From contig NW_026611593.1 in the NCBI RefSeq assembly GCF_028502605.1, forward strand, positions 1-64,000: a stretch of 64,000 nt of DNA, read 5' to 3'. The position numbers and the translations under genes were made by a program. How positions within the stretch are numbered: the stretch's first letter is position 1; each line of letters opens with the position of its first letter. The notes under the pieces are model-generated. The model was not told where the DNA came from. It searched no databases and was given only the letters and a program-made list of their open reading frames with translations. Of this stretch, positions 1 to 13,678 are shown one piece after another. The DNA comes from Trichoderma breve. Its lineage: Eukaryota > Ascomycota > Sordariomycetes > Hypocreales > Hypocreaceae.

Positions 1-91
1 TCCCTAACCCTAACCCTAACCCTAACCCTAACCCTAACCCTAACCCTAACCCTAACCCTAACCCTAACCCTAACCCTAACCCTAACCCTAA
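1..91. repeat. Telomere repeat array, (CCCTAA)n
   Basis: About 15 uninterrupted copies of CCCTAA read into the window, so the G-rich strand TTAGGG runs outward to the left. This is a true chromosome end rather than an interstitial block, because it starts at base 1 and passes directly into retrotransposon sequence at about base 92. No subtelomeric helicase gene lies next to it. Confidence 0.97.
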
Positions 92-3000
92 TACTAACGC
101 TTTAGATATTAAGCTAATTAAGGTAAGAAATAATATAAGGAAATTACTAAGGATAATAGTAGTAAACCTAGAAGAATAGATCTAGATATCCTATAGCGTA
201 AGAAGGAATTTAAGTACTATAATTACGGTAAGTCGGGCTATATAGTACAAAACTGCTAAGTACCTAAGAAAGAACATAAGAATAAGATTCTAGAACTAAA
301 AAGGGAAGTTTACCTTTTAGATAAAGAAAAACAATCCCTCGACCTATTATAACGAGAAGATAACAGCTACCTTTAACATAAGGAAGAATTAAAAGGAACA
401 GGTAAACTAAGGAGAATAACCCCGCCTAAGAATATACCTAATCCAGTTAAAAACCCTATAACTGAAGCTACAGCTTAGCGAAATTATAAGCTACTGCTAT
501 ACGAAAAATAAGTTAAGAACATTACTAACTTTATTAAAAGTAAATCCAATAAAATTAATAAACTTATTAAATTCTAATAATAAGTTAATATTTATAACCC
601 TAAATAAAATATTAAAACCTTTATATATTAAAAACTTTAGGACAGACTTATATAATAGTAACCCTATAATAATAAACAATAAATTATTATAAGTTTAAAT
701 ACAAATAAAATATAAAACCTTAAAGGAGACTACTAACAAATACCTTAAAACTACCTATAGGTTAATCCTACAAACAGTAATTACTACCGAATTTATTAAA
801 TAAACTACATTATTTACTAATATATATATTACCTAAAATAAAAGGTAAAATATAATACTTTCTTATACTAAAACTTAGTAATCTTTATTACAGACCCTTA
901 TTATAAAGGATAATATAGCAAATAGAAAGTTACTTATAAATTTTAAGAATTATAAATTATAATACTTAAACTTTACCTAACAGCGCCTTATAAATACCGG
1001 AATTATAAATAAACGGAAAATTACCTAACTTAATAGTATACTATTTATTAAATTATAAAGCTTATTTAATAATATAAATAGAATAAAGGAACTTACAATT
1101 ACCTATTTTAATAATATAGATAATATTAAGAATAGGATTATATATAGTATAGAAATAATAAACTAAAAGCCTGGTATAATAAAACTTTAGAAGAAAAATA
1201 AATCAAAGGCTAACGATTAGTAAACTAGCTATACTAAATTAAATTTAACTTTAAAACTTACGTAGGAGTACTTAAAAAGCTCCTTTAAAGATATTATAAA
1301 TTTTAAAAAACCCTTAATAACCTATAAAACAATAGAATTACTTATGATATATATATTAGATAAATAAGATAATACTATGGAGCAGTGGAATAGGATAACT
1401 GCGAGAACCTATACTATAAGTTATATATATTACGTAAAATTAAAGACTAGTACTTAAAAAACTAGAATAGTCTTTAGATAAAGGGTACTATAAGACTAAT
1501 AGAGAATTTATATTTTTTAAAAAGGAATATAAATATAATAGTAATAAAGAGAAAAAACATCTTAAAAAAAAAATTACTTTTATAATAATATAAAATAAAA
1601 AACTACTAAAAGTTATAATAAACTCTAAAGCAGATAGGAATTATATATTAGCTGTAACTGTAATACACCTACAGGTACTATAAAGATAAAAGAAGAAACT
1701 ATACTAACTCTTTTACGGAGAAGGAAAATAGTTTAAATATAATAATAAATAAATTAAGAGATAGACTAATTACCTATATTTTAAAGTATTTGGTTAAACT
1801 ACTTTAGTAATTTATAATATTATTAATACCCTAAAATAGAATATTGTCCTAAGTATACTATAGCTATACTAATATAAACCTTTAATAATATAAAGCAAAG
1901 GCCTAATTTATTAGCGAAATAATAAAGGAACTCTAGATTAAAAGGAGGATAGAGGAAGCTAGAAACCTTAACTCCTTAAGCTTAAAAAGATTCCTACGTA
2001 ATAACAATAAAAATAATTTAAAGCTGCAGAAGCTTAATCTTTAAAAAAGTTTACTAAAGGGAAACAAGACCTATATAAACTTAACTAATTCCTAGAACTT
2101 ATAGAAAAAAAACCCTAGGAAAGAGAAAATATATTAAAGGAAACCCCTATGCCTAAATAAAAAGAACTTATAAACCTAATAGCTAATATTCTAAAATAAT
2201 ACTAGAAGTTTAGGGCTTTATTTTAAAAGACCCTAATTAATCTAGATAAAAATATATAAATACTACTATATACTAAATAGGACTATATAATAAAACTAAA
2301 GGAAGGGAAGTAACTAAAACACTTTCTATTATATAACCTCAACTAGTTAAAACTAAATACCCTTAATAAATAAATATAAGAATAAAAGGAGAAAGGATAT
2401 ATTAGAATCTCTAATTCCCTAGTATAATACCCTATAATTTTTATTTTAAAGAAAAATAAAAAACTACAATTAGTCGTTAATTATAAATAACTAAATAATA
2501 TTACAATTAAAAATTAAACTCCTTTACCATTAATATCCAAAGTATAAGATTAATTATAAAAAGCTGTGATATACTCTTAGCTAGACTTTACTAATACCTA
2601 TAGATTAATATAAATAAAGGAAGGATATAAATAAATAATAGCTTTTAGTACCCCTGGAGAATTTTATAAATTTTTAGTAATACCTTAAGGACTAATAAAC
2701 GCACCTATATTTTTTTAAAAAAGGATTAATTATATCCTTTAGAAATATTGAAATAAATTTATTATTATTTACTTAGACGATATTTTAATATACTTTAAAA
2801 CAGAAGAAGAATACAAGGAATATATGCACTTAGTACTTTAAGTACTATAAGATAATTACCTCCTCGTAAACCCTAAAAAATATCAATTTTATACGCAAGA
2901 AGTAGAATTCTTAGGATATATTATTACCCCTAGATTTATATAAATAAACCTAAAGAAAGTTACCGTAATTAACGGATAGCTAATACCTATATCTGTTAAA

Positions 3001-6000
3001 AAAGTATAAAGTTTTATTAAATTAGCTAATTATTACTGACGTTTTATCCGGAATTTCTTAACTCTTGCTTAACCTTTAACTAATATAATAAAGAAAAATT
3101 AGAAATTTAAATAGACGGAAAAAGCGGAAGAAGTATTTTAAGTAATTAAGTAAGCTATAACCTCAGAACCTGTTTTAGCTATATATAATCCTAAAAGACT
3201 AATAGAAATAAAAACTAACGCATTAAAATACATAATTAAAGGAGTACTAAATTAATAAGACAATAAAGGAAAACTATACTTTATTATATTTTACTTACGA
3301 AAACTTAATAAAGCTGAACTTAATTACGCAGTCTATAATAAAGAATTCTTAGGAATTAAAAGCTGCTTAGAATAATAAAGTTAATACTATAGAGGAAGTA
3401 AATTTTAAATTAAAATCTTTACTAATTATTAAAATATTACCTACTTTACATTTACTTAGAAACTATCTAGACAACAGCTAGAATACTTTAAATTCTTAAG
3501 TAAATTTAACTATAAACTTATATACTATAAAGGATTAGAGAATAGAAGAGCTAATGTATTAAGCAGAAGAATTAACTATTTTTAAGAAATCCTTAACTAC
3601 TAAGGCACTATATTATACTAGAATATATAAGGTAATTATAAATAAAAATCTTTCAACCTAATTTTTAAAGTAGAAAAATATAATAAACTTTTTAAAGAAA
3701 TTAAGGAGTATATAAAAGATTAGGAACTATATTAGTTTCTATCTTAGGTTATATTACAGAATAGATATTCTATAAACAATAATAAATATTAGGTACCCCC
3801 TGAACTATAAAAGAAAGTTATAAAATACGTTTATAAATACCCTTTATTTAAATACTAAGGAATTATAACTACATATTAATAAGTACTTACGACGTATTAA
3901 TTTAAAGGAATAAAGAAAATTACCGCTAATATTATATTAACTTGCAATAAATATTAATATGCTAAATATAGAAGGTATAAGCTTTATAGAAAACTATAAC
4001 TTTTACTAATACCTAAATTACTATAGGAAATAGTTACCTTTAATTATATTACAGACCTACTACCCTTTAAAAAACCTTTCTTTAAGGCTATTTATAATAA
4101 TATTTTAGTAATAGTAAATAAGTTTACAAAACAAGTATACTTTCTACTTTACCAAAAATCACACTTAATAAAAGATCTTACATATATATACCTAAGGATA
4201 ATAGTAGCCGACTATAGTATACCCTAAGAAATTATTTTTAATAAAGGATAAACTTTTACCTTTAAATTCTAGTAAGAACTTATAGCTAGACTCAGAGTAA
4301 ACTATAAACTTAGCAGTATATACTACCCTGAAATAAATAATTAAATAGAACGGATAAATTAGATTATTAAATAGTACCTAAAATATTTTATTAACCTATA
4401 ATAAAACAACTAGGTTAATAAACTACCCTTTACTTAACTATATTACAACAGTATAAAATCTAAATTAACTAAGTTAACACTATTCTACGCTTTATATAGA
4501 TATACTCCCTTAGTATACCAGCCACCTTAGAAAGGACCTAACGTTAATAAAGCACAACTTTAAGCAAAATTAATAATTAACTTATATAAAAAATTAAAAA
4601 TATAGCTAAAATTTATTCAGAAGCATATAAAATATTATATAAATAAAAATAGGATTAAAAGACTAAACCTCTAGGAAGGGGATATAGTTTATCTACTTTG
4701 ATATATACAAGGCTATAAAATACTAAATATTAAAATAAATCGACTAAATAATAAGCTTAATTTTAGAAAAATCAGCCTATTTAAAATTTTAAAGAAAATT
4801 AGTAACGTTAACTATAAACTTAAAATACTAAAAGGTATATAACTAAAATACCTTATATTTTATATATTACTTTTAGAGAAAGTATAAATTAACAAAGTAA
4901 TAGAAAGATTAATTTTAAATAAAATTATTATTATTAAGGATAAAGAAGAATAAGAAGTTAAAAAAGTTTTAATAATACAAAGGAATTTAGAAGAAAATAA
5001 TAGAATTAAATACTAGGTTAGATAAAAAGGATATAATCTAATCTACAATACTTAGGAACCTATTAAAAACTTTAATTTAATAGAACTAATTTAAGACTTT
5101 TAGAAAAACTTAAGATTATATTTAAAACTCCTAACGCCAGCTACTTAATAAATAAAACTACCTAGAAAGAAGAAAGTATATAAGTTTCTTCCGTTAGCAT
5201 AAGAGGACCTAAATCTGCAAACTCTAAACTAATACCTAAGGAGGATTAATTAACGTTATTAAGGACTCCTAACTACTATAGGTTATATACCGTAAACTAC
5301 TTAGCTACTACCTTAGTATCCTCTTCCTTTATACCTTAATAAAATAACTTTTTACCCTACTCTTTAGCCTTTTTATATATTTTTTAAATACATAATAAAC
5401 GATCTAAGGCCTTAGCTAGCTAAGTCTAAAGCTTAAGTATTTAAGTATTAAGAGACTTAACCTATTTACCAGTCTCTTCTTCTTAACGCTTTAACGCCTA
5501 ATATTAAGCTAATACTTTTTCTACTAAAAAAAAAGTTATTAGAATATACTTATTAATAAATTAAGGATTACCTATAAAAACTTATTACTAAAACACTATT
5601 ATATAACTTCTGCACTTTTACGTAGTTGCTATAGTAAAAAAACGCTCCTAATATAATATATAGTAATTTAGTATAATAGTATTAAGTATAAGGTATATTA
5701 GTAAATAAACCTAAAGTAAGTACCTATTTAACAAAAGAAATAGTTTTACATTTTTTATAAATAGGTATAAGATTAAATATAGTACTATAATTATAAAAGA
5801 GGAAAATTACCTACTTACATTATATACTACTGCCTAAATTAAATAGCTAAGCCTTATCTTAAATCTTAAGGATAAGACTAATAGAAGGGGGTATTATATT
5901 ACAACCTAATCTTATATAATATTATAAATAAGTATTTTAGAATATCTGTTAAACCGTTTTAGCTAATTAAAAAAAGGAATAACTATATAATATTATTCCC

Positions 6001-6337
6001 TTAAAAAAGAATAACTAAGCTATATTATTCCTATATAAGAATAATAATTTATTAATATTTTAAGTATATGCAGGAATAATATACTATATTATTTCCTAAG
6101 AAACGACTGGATATATAAAATTTAATTTTTTATACTTTTTAAATAACTTAGATAAATAATTGTTAATAAAGTATTAAGATTAAATATAAACTAAATTTTT
6201 ATTATATTTTACTTACTTTGTAATTATATTTGCTTAAAGTTACTTCCTGTCCTCTTTACTAATATAAACTAATTAACCTTAGCTTATTACCTTAGGAACT
6301 TACCTTATATTATCTTAGTATTGGGTTGGGATGTTAT
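92..6337 (+). mobile_element. Retrotransposon A: RIP-degraded Ty3/gypsy chromovirus, 5'-truncated at the telomere
   Basis: The order gag, reverse transcriptase, integrase and chromodomain can still be read on the + strand despite constant stops. At about 222-264 lies a gag zinc knuckle in which the first two cysteines and the histidine read as tyrosine (KYYNYGKSGY...NC). Reverse transcriptase keeps YLDD at about 2769-2780, and LANYY-stop-RFIRNFL at about 3020-3060 is the gypsy NFYRRFI region with CGA turned to TGA. Integrase-like sequence spans about 3780-4500. At about 5010-5065 a chromodomain core of the V-R-W-K-G-Y...N-T-W-E-P kind has both tryptophans replaced by TAG. A purine tract AGAAGGGGG (5883-5891) precedes the 3' LTR. 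There is no 5' LTR: the copy begins inside gag, directly at the telomere. It is non-functional. Confidence 0.9.
5892..6337 (+). repeat. 3' LTR of retrotransposon A
   Basis: This stretch follows the polypurine tract. It shares with the LTR of element B an opening ATTACAACCTRATC, a central block from ACGACTGGATATATAA onward, and the whole right half ending near GGGTTGGGATGTTATA. The canonical TG...CA ends appear as TA...TA, as expected after C-to-T change. The boundaries were read from the A/B alignment and may be off by about 5 bp on the left. The U3 part (about 5910-6100) does not match U3 of element B. Confidence 0.75.
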
Positions 6338-9300
6338 ATTTATTAATTTTTAATTTTAAAAATATTTATAATAATTATAATAGTAAGTTAAATTACGTTT
6401 AAATATAAATAATTATGTACATAGGAAAAAAAAGCTAAGGAGCAGTTAGTTAAATATTAGTAAAAAGTTACTAAGGCTTTAGCTTATTTATTATATATTT
6501 ATTTTTAACGTAAATTTTTAATATATTAGGGTACTAAAATAGTTAATTAAGGCTTAAGGAGTTTAGATAAGTTAGATAATATAAAAAGGGTAGAGTTTAA
6601 GGCGGTAATTAATGTTTAAGTAGTAAAGGTAGTAAATATTATTAATTAAAACGTAGTTTTTAGCAATACCTTTTTAAATTTATTTAATCTTATTGTTAAT
6701 TCTTTTTCTTCCTAAATCTCCAGTTTAGGGTATAAAGATTTAAATCTTCCTATAGTAAGGGTGGGAATTTTAATACCCTTTTCTTTAGTTATTTCTTTAT
6801 TTATTAAGTAGCCGGTGTTTAAAGTTTTAGGTATAATCCTAAATTTTTCTAAAATTCCTAAATTAGTTTTATTATATTAAAGCTTTTAATAGGTTCTTAA
6901 GTATTATAGATTAGGTTATACCCTTTTTATCTAACTTAATATTTAATTTTATTATTTTCTTTTAAATTTCTTTATACTACTAAAACTTTTTTAACTTCTT
7001 ATTTTTCTTTATCTTTAATAATAATAATTTTATTTAAAATTAGTTTTTCTATTGCTTTATTAATTTATACTTTTTTTAAAAGTAATATATAAAATATAAG
7101 GTATTTTAGTTATATACCCTCTAGTATTTTTAGTTTATAATTAATACTACTAATTTTCTTTAAAATTTTAAATAAGCTGATTTTTCTAAAATTAAGCTTA
7201 TTATTTAGTTAATTTATTTTAATATTTAGTATTTTATAGCCTTATATATATTAAAGTAGGTAAATTATATCTTCTTCCTAAAGGGTTAGTCCCTTAATCT
7301 TATCCTTATTTATATAATATTCTATACGTTTTTAAATAAGTTCCAGCTGTACTTTAAGTTCTTTATATAAATTAATTATTAATTCTACTTAAAGTTGTAC
7401 TTTATTAATATTAAATCCCTTTTAAGGGGGCCTATATACTAAAGGAGTATATTTATATAAAGCGTAAAATAGTATTAGCTTAGTAGATTTAGATTTTATA
7501 CTATTATAATATAACTGTATAAGAGGTAGTTTATTAACCTAATTATCTTATTATAAATTAATAAAATATCTTAGGTATTACTTAATAATTTAATTTATTT
7601 ATTCTATTTAACTATCCGTCTTAGGATAGTATATACTACTAAGTTTATATTTTACTTTAAGTTTTACTATAAGTTTTTACTAAAATTTAAAAATAAAGGT
7701 TTATCCTTTATCTAAGATAATTTCTTAAGGTAGGCTATAGTTAGCTATTATTATCCTTATATATATATATACTAAATCTTCTGCTAAGTATAATTTATAA
7801 TATAGTAAAAAGTAAGCTTACTTTATAAACTTATTTACTACTACTAAAATACTATTATAAATTACCTTAGTAAAGGTTTCCTTAAAAAGTAGTAGATTTA
7901 TAATATAATTAAAGGTAACTGTTTCCTATAGTAGTTCTAGTATTAATAAAGGTTATAGCTTTTTATAAGGTTTATATTATTTATGTTTAATACATTAATA
8001 TTTATTATAAGTTAATATAATATTAGCGGTAATTTTCTTTATTCCTTTAAATTAATATATTATAAGCACTTGTTAATATATAGTTGTAATTCTTTAATAT
8101 TTAAATAAAGGGTATTTATAAATATATTTTATAACTTTCTTTTGTAATTTAGAAGGTACCTAGTATTTATTTTTATTTATAGGATACTTATCCTATATTA
8201 TAATCTAAGATAAAAACTAATATAGTTCTTAGTTTTTTATATATTCCTTAATTTCCTTAAAAAGTTTATTATATTCTTCTACTTTAAAAATTATATTAAA
8301 AAATCTTTATTTATAGTTACCTTATATATTCTAATATAGTATAATACCTTAATAATTAGGGATTTCTTAAAAATAGTTAATTCTCCTACTAAGTATATTA
8401 GCTCTTCCGTTTTCTAATTTTTTATAATATATTAATTTATAATTAAATTTATTTAAAAATTTAAAGTATTTTAGTTATTATTTAAATAGTTTCTGGGTAA
8501 ATGTAAAGTAAGTAATATTTTAATAGTTAATAAAGATTTTAATTTAAAACTTACTTACTTTATAGTACTAACTTTATTACTCTAAGCAGCTTTTAATTTT
8601 TAAAAATTCTTTATTATAAACTACATAATTAAGTTTAGCTTTATTAAGTTTTTATAAGTAAAATATAATAAAGTATAGTTTCTTTTTATTATTTTATTAG
8701 TTTAGTACTCCTTTAATTACATATTTAAATATATTAATTTTAATTTCCACTGGTTTCTTAAGGTTATATATAACTAAAATAGGTTCTAAAGTAATAGCTT
8801 ATTTAATTACCTAAAATACTTATTTAGCTTTTTTTATTTATTTAAACTTCTAATCTTTTTTTATTATATTAATTAAAGGTTAAGTAAAGATTAAGAAGTT
8901 TTAAATAAAATATTAATAATAGTTAGTTAGTCTATAGAAACTTTATATTTCTTTAACTAACGTTAGTGTTAGCTATTTATTAATTACAGTAACCTTTTTT
9001 AAGTTTATTTATATAAATCTAAGGGTAATAATATATTTTAAAAATTCTACTTCTTTAGTATAAAATTAATATTTCTTAGGGTTTATAAGGAGGTAATTAT
9101 TTTATAATACTTAAAGTACTAAGCGTATATATTCCTTATATTCCTTCTCTATTTTAAAATATATTAAAATATTATTTAAATAAATAATAATAAATTTATT
9201 TTAAAATTTCTAAAGGACGTAATTAATTTTTTTTTAAAAGAATATAAGTACGTTAGTTAATCCTTAAGGTATTATTAGAAATTTATAAAATTCCCCTAGG

Positions 9301-12300
9301 GTACTAAAGGCTATTATTTATTTATATCCTTTCTTTATTTATATTAATCTATAAGTATTAGTAAAGTTTAACTAAAAGTAAATTATAGCTCCTTATAGTT
9401 AATCTCTTACTTTAAATATTAGTAATAAAGGGGTTTAATCCTTAATTATAATATTATTTAATTATTTATAATTAATAACTAAGCGTAGTTTTTTATTTTT
9501 TTTTAAAATAAAAATAATAAGATAGTATACTAAGGAGTTAAAGATCTTAATATATCCCTTCTCCTTTTGCTCCTATATCTATTTATTAAGAGTATTAAGT
9601 TCTAACTAATTAAGGTTATATAATAGAAAGTACTTTAATTACTTCCCTTTTTTTAGTTTAATTATATAATCCTATTCTATATATAGTAGCAGTTGTATAC
9701 TTCCATCTAAATTAGTTAAAGTCTTTTAAAATAAAGCTTTAAATTTTTAATATTATTTTAGAATATTAGTTATTAAATCCACAGACTTCTTTATATTCTA
9801 TTTATTTATAAAAGTTTTATTAAGGAGTAATAGTACTTATAATATTACTTCTAATACCTTAGGTATATCTCCTTATTCCTTATATTATTTAATTATCCTT
9901 TTTAATTATTATAAAGTATAATTTTTTTCCTAAGGTTCCTTTATAAATTCTAAAAATTAATTAAGTTTATATAGGTTTTATTTCCCTTTAGTAAACCTTT
10001 TTAAGTAATAAACTTCTGTAGCTTTAAATTATTTTTATTATTATTACATAGGAATCTTTCTAAGCTTAAGGAGTTAAAATTTTTAACTTCCTCTATTCTT
10101 CTTTTAATCTAAAGTTTTTTTATTATTTCGTTAATAAATTAAGCCTTTACTTTATACTATTAAAGGTTTATATTAGTATAACTATAGTATACCTAAAATA
10201 ATATTCTATTTTAGGGTATTAATAATATTATATATTACTAAGGTAGTTTAACTAAAGACTTTAAGGTATAAATAATTAGTTTATTTCTTAATCTATTTAT
10301 TATTATATTTAAACTATTTTCCTTCTTTATAAAAAAGTTAGTATAGTTTCTTCTTTTATTTTTATAGTAATTATAGGTATATTATAGTTATAGCTAATAT
10401 ATAATTCCTATTTACTTTAAAGTTTACTATAACTTTAAGTAGTTTTTTATTTTATATTATTATAAAAGTAATCTTTTTCTTAAGATATTTTTTCTTTTTA
10501 TTACTATTATATTTATATTCCTTTTTAAAAGATATAAATTCTTTATTAATCTTTTAGTACCCTTTATCTAAAGACTATTCTAGTTTTTTAAGTATTAATC
10601 TTTAATTTTATATAATATATATAATTTATAATATAGGTTTTTATAGTTATTTTATTTTACTATTCTATAGTAAAGTTTTATTTATTTAATATATATATTA
10701 TATATAATTCTATTATTTTATAAATTATTAAAAGTTTTTTAGAATTTATAGTATTTTTAAAGGAGTTCTTTAGGTACTTTTATATAAGTTCTAAAGTTAA
10801 ATCTAATTTTATATAATTAGTTTATTAGTTATTATACTTTAGTTTATTTTTCTTCTAAGGTTAAATTATATTATTCCTTTAGTTTAAACTTTTAGTATTT
10901 AAGGTAGTTTAGTTCATTATATTATTAATACTATTTAAAGGTATATACATTAGTTCCTTTATTTTATTTATACTACTAAATAAGTTTTAGGGTTTAGTAA
11001 ATAATATATTATTAATTTAAGTAATTCTTTATTCTTTTATAATTTTTATATTTAAAAAGTATTATTAAGTAAGGTTTAAGTATTATAATTTATAGTTTTT
11101 AAAATTTATAAATAACCTTCTATTTATTATAATATCCTTTATAATATAGTTCTATAATAAAAATTATTAAATTTCTTTATAAAAAAGTATTATATTCTAC
11201 CTTTTATTTTAAGTAATATATATATTAGTAAGTAATATAGCTTATTTAATAGATTTTATAATAGTTATTATTAATAGGGTTAATTTATAAATAATCTTAA
11301 GGTACTTATTAATAATCTCCTCTAAAGTCCTATATTTTATCTACATCTAGGCTTATAATAATTTATTATTTATTATTATATAGTTATTATTAAGTAAGTC
11401 TATTTCTAAGTTTTTAATATATAAAGGGTTTAATATTTTATTTAGGGTTATAAGTATTAACTTATTATTAAAACTAAGTAAGTTTATTAATTTCCCTAGA
11501 TTTACTTTTAATAAAATTAATAATATTACCAGGTTATCTTTTAAACTAGGGTAACCTATAGTTTCATAAAGTTATATTTTTAATTATAAGGCCCCTTACT
11601 AAGTTAGGCACCAGTAAAATAGTAAATTCTTTTAATTTAAGGTCTTCCTCTTACCAAGGGTAGTTATTATCTTCTTATTATAATAAATTAAAGAATTATT
11701 TTTCTTTATCCAGGATATAAACTTCTCTTTTTAGTTTTAGAATCTTATCCTTATATTCTTTCTTAAGTACTTAGTAGTTTTAAGCTATATAGCTAGATTT
11801 ACTGCAATTATAGTACCTAAACTCTTTCTTATACTATAAAATATTTAGATTTATTCTTCTAGGTCTTCTGCTATTATTTTTAGTAATTTCTTTATAATAT
11901 TTTTTACCTTAATTTACTTAATAACTAAAGCTATAGTTTTTATAATTCTTCTATCTTTTTTTTATATAAAATTTAAACAGTAGGTTATTTTAATCTATAG
12001 CTTTTTATTAAAATTCTACTAAGGAAATAGCTTTTTATTAATATTTATTAACTTTTTCTTTTACTTTATATTTAAGGCTATTATAGAATATTTTCTTTAA
12101 TAATTTAAAGTCTTATTTAAATTAAAAAGCTATTTTATTAAACTTAACTATATAAGTAGTACACTTTTTAGTTTATTTAAGGTTAATAAGCTTATTTTCT
12201 AAAGCTTATTATTCTCCTATATTAAGGAATATTTTAACTAATTCTTATTTAAAGTAGCAAATACTTAAGTATATTTAAATAGTAATAGTAGATTTTTTAT

Positions 12301-13208
12301 TAATTAAGCTATTATTTTTATAATCTTCCTAAAATAGTTAAAACTAATTTTTAGTAACTTCTTTAAAATAAATAGTAATAAAAGTAACTTTAGCTTCCTT
12401 TTTTATAAAGGTTTATAAAAAATTATAAATATAGTAATAAAGTTTAGTAATAAATAAGTAAAGTTTTTTAAAACTTTTATTAAAAGGTTTAAGGTACTTA
12501 AGTTTTATAATATTTTTATTTTCTTTTTTAAAGCCTTTGGATTTTTTTTTTTTATTATTTAAAATACTAAAAAATTATTTATTAATATAAAATATATTTT
12601 AAAGGTATTCCTTTAAAGCATCTTCTTTAAGTTTATTCTAATTAAGCTTATTAGTAAAAGTAAGGTTTTTATTAATATCTTTAAGTTAAATAAATTTAAA
12701 AATAAAGATAAGGTTAGTAATTAAAGTAACTCCTTCTATATTAACATCTATTTCTCTAGCTATAATAATTTATTACTTAAAAAAACTTAGTATTTTTTTA
12801 AATAAAAGTTATTAACGTATAATATCCTAACCTAATATTAAATAATATAAGGTAAATTCCTAAGGTAATAAGCTAAGGTTAATTAGTTTATATTAGTAAA
12901 AAAAATAGGAAGTAACTTTAAGTAAGTATAATTATAAAATAAGTAAAATATAATAAAAATTTAATTTATATTTAATCTTAATACTTTATTAATAACTGTC
13001 TATTTAAGTTATTTAAAAAGCATAAAGAATAGAATCTTATATATCCAGTCGTTCTCTTAAATTACAGTTAAATTACGGTTCTATTAGATTACGATAGATT
13101 ACGATAGTGATCTATTAGGGGTGCGCTGCATAAGTGATCCTCTCCTGATTGGTTCTTCGGTCCGTACTTTAACCGGAGTACGTACCTATGCTGGATCAGG
13201 TTGTAATA
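6338..13208 (-). mobile_element. Retrotransposon B: RIP-degraded Ty3/gypsy chromovirus in inverted orientation to A
   Basis: Read on the - strand this is the same family as element A, base for base over long stretches. A 2785-3100 matches B about 9175-8860 (YLDD region), and A 5040-5100 matches B about 6905-6840 (chromodomain). The two copies therefore form an inverted repeat with arms of about 5 kb whose centre lies near 5.95-6.0 kb. The gag zinc knuckle is at about 11830-11770. B starts with a 5' LTR at its right end, but at its left end its 3' non-coding region runs straight into the LTR of A with no LTR of its own that I can see. Stops occur in every frame, so it is non-functional. Confidence 0.88.
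12818..13208 (-). repeat. 5' LTR of retrotransposon B, partly spared from RIP
   Basis: On the - strand it runs from TATTACAACCTGATC (13208) to GGTTAGGATATTATA (12818). About 12818-13050 aligns with the right half of the A LTR. About 13070-13208 has balanced base composition (for example GGTGCGCTGCATAAGTGATC on +), so the C-to-T decay stops inside this LTR. That well-preserved part is a U3 unrelated to the U3 of A. Confidence 0.75.
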
Positions 13209-13678
13209 TTTATTCTCAAGAATATACAAAGTATTCTATTACATAGCTTAATATATCTTTTACCTTAAAGTAGACAATAATAGTATATTGCCTATAGAGG
13301 ACAACTGTAGTAATAACAATAATAATTAAGTACAATAGACCATAGTTGCCTGCAAAAAGTATCCTAAGTAATACTTTGCATTCTCTCAAATGTACAAGCT
13401 TAGTGGGTCATGGTAATTCTTTGATGACGGCATTCTGAGCTAGGGATTTAATGGACAACACTCTGGACTTTTGGCCATCAAGGTGCAGACATTGAAAATT
13501 AAACCTAGAGCTCCTTGAAAATTTATTATATTTAATCTCGTCCAATTCGCTGTCTTTTCAATGCACTCCGCATCTCGTTTCTTTGTGTTTTACAACTTGT
13601 CATTCAATTGCCATCAAGTGGCCTGTCTGTCTATAGTTCCGTGTGTTTAGACTCATTCAGCCAGCACTTCCTTTCACC
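13209..13678. other. Intergenic: retrotransposon edge and ZIP gene promoter
   Basis: The composition is normal from here on. I see no gene. A CAAGGT half-site occurs at about 13479, resembling half of the fungal zinc-responsive element ACCTTNAAGGT, but a single half-site is not evidence of regulation. Confidence 0.5.

Noticed and set aside
497..679. 60-codon frame on the - strand in the telomere-proximal tract
   Set aside because: Chance frame within a RIP-degraded retrotransposon of extreme AT content.
1..13208. Subtelomeric RecQ-type helicase gene
   Set aside because: Looked for because it is common at fungal chromosome ends; the readable motifs here (YLDD, integrase, chromodomain) are those of a retrotransposon.
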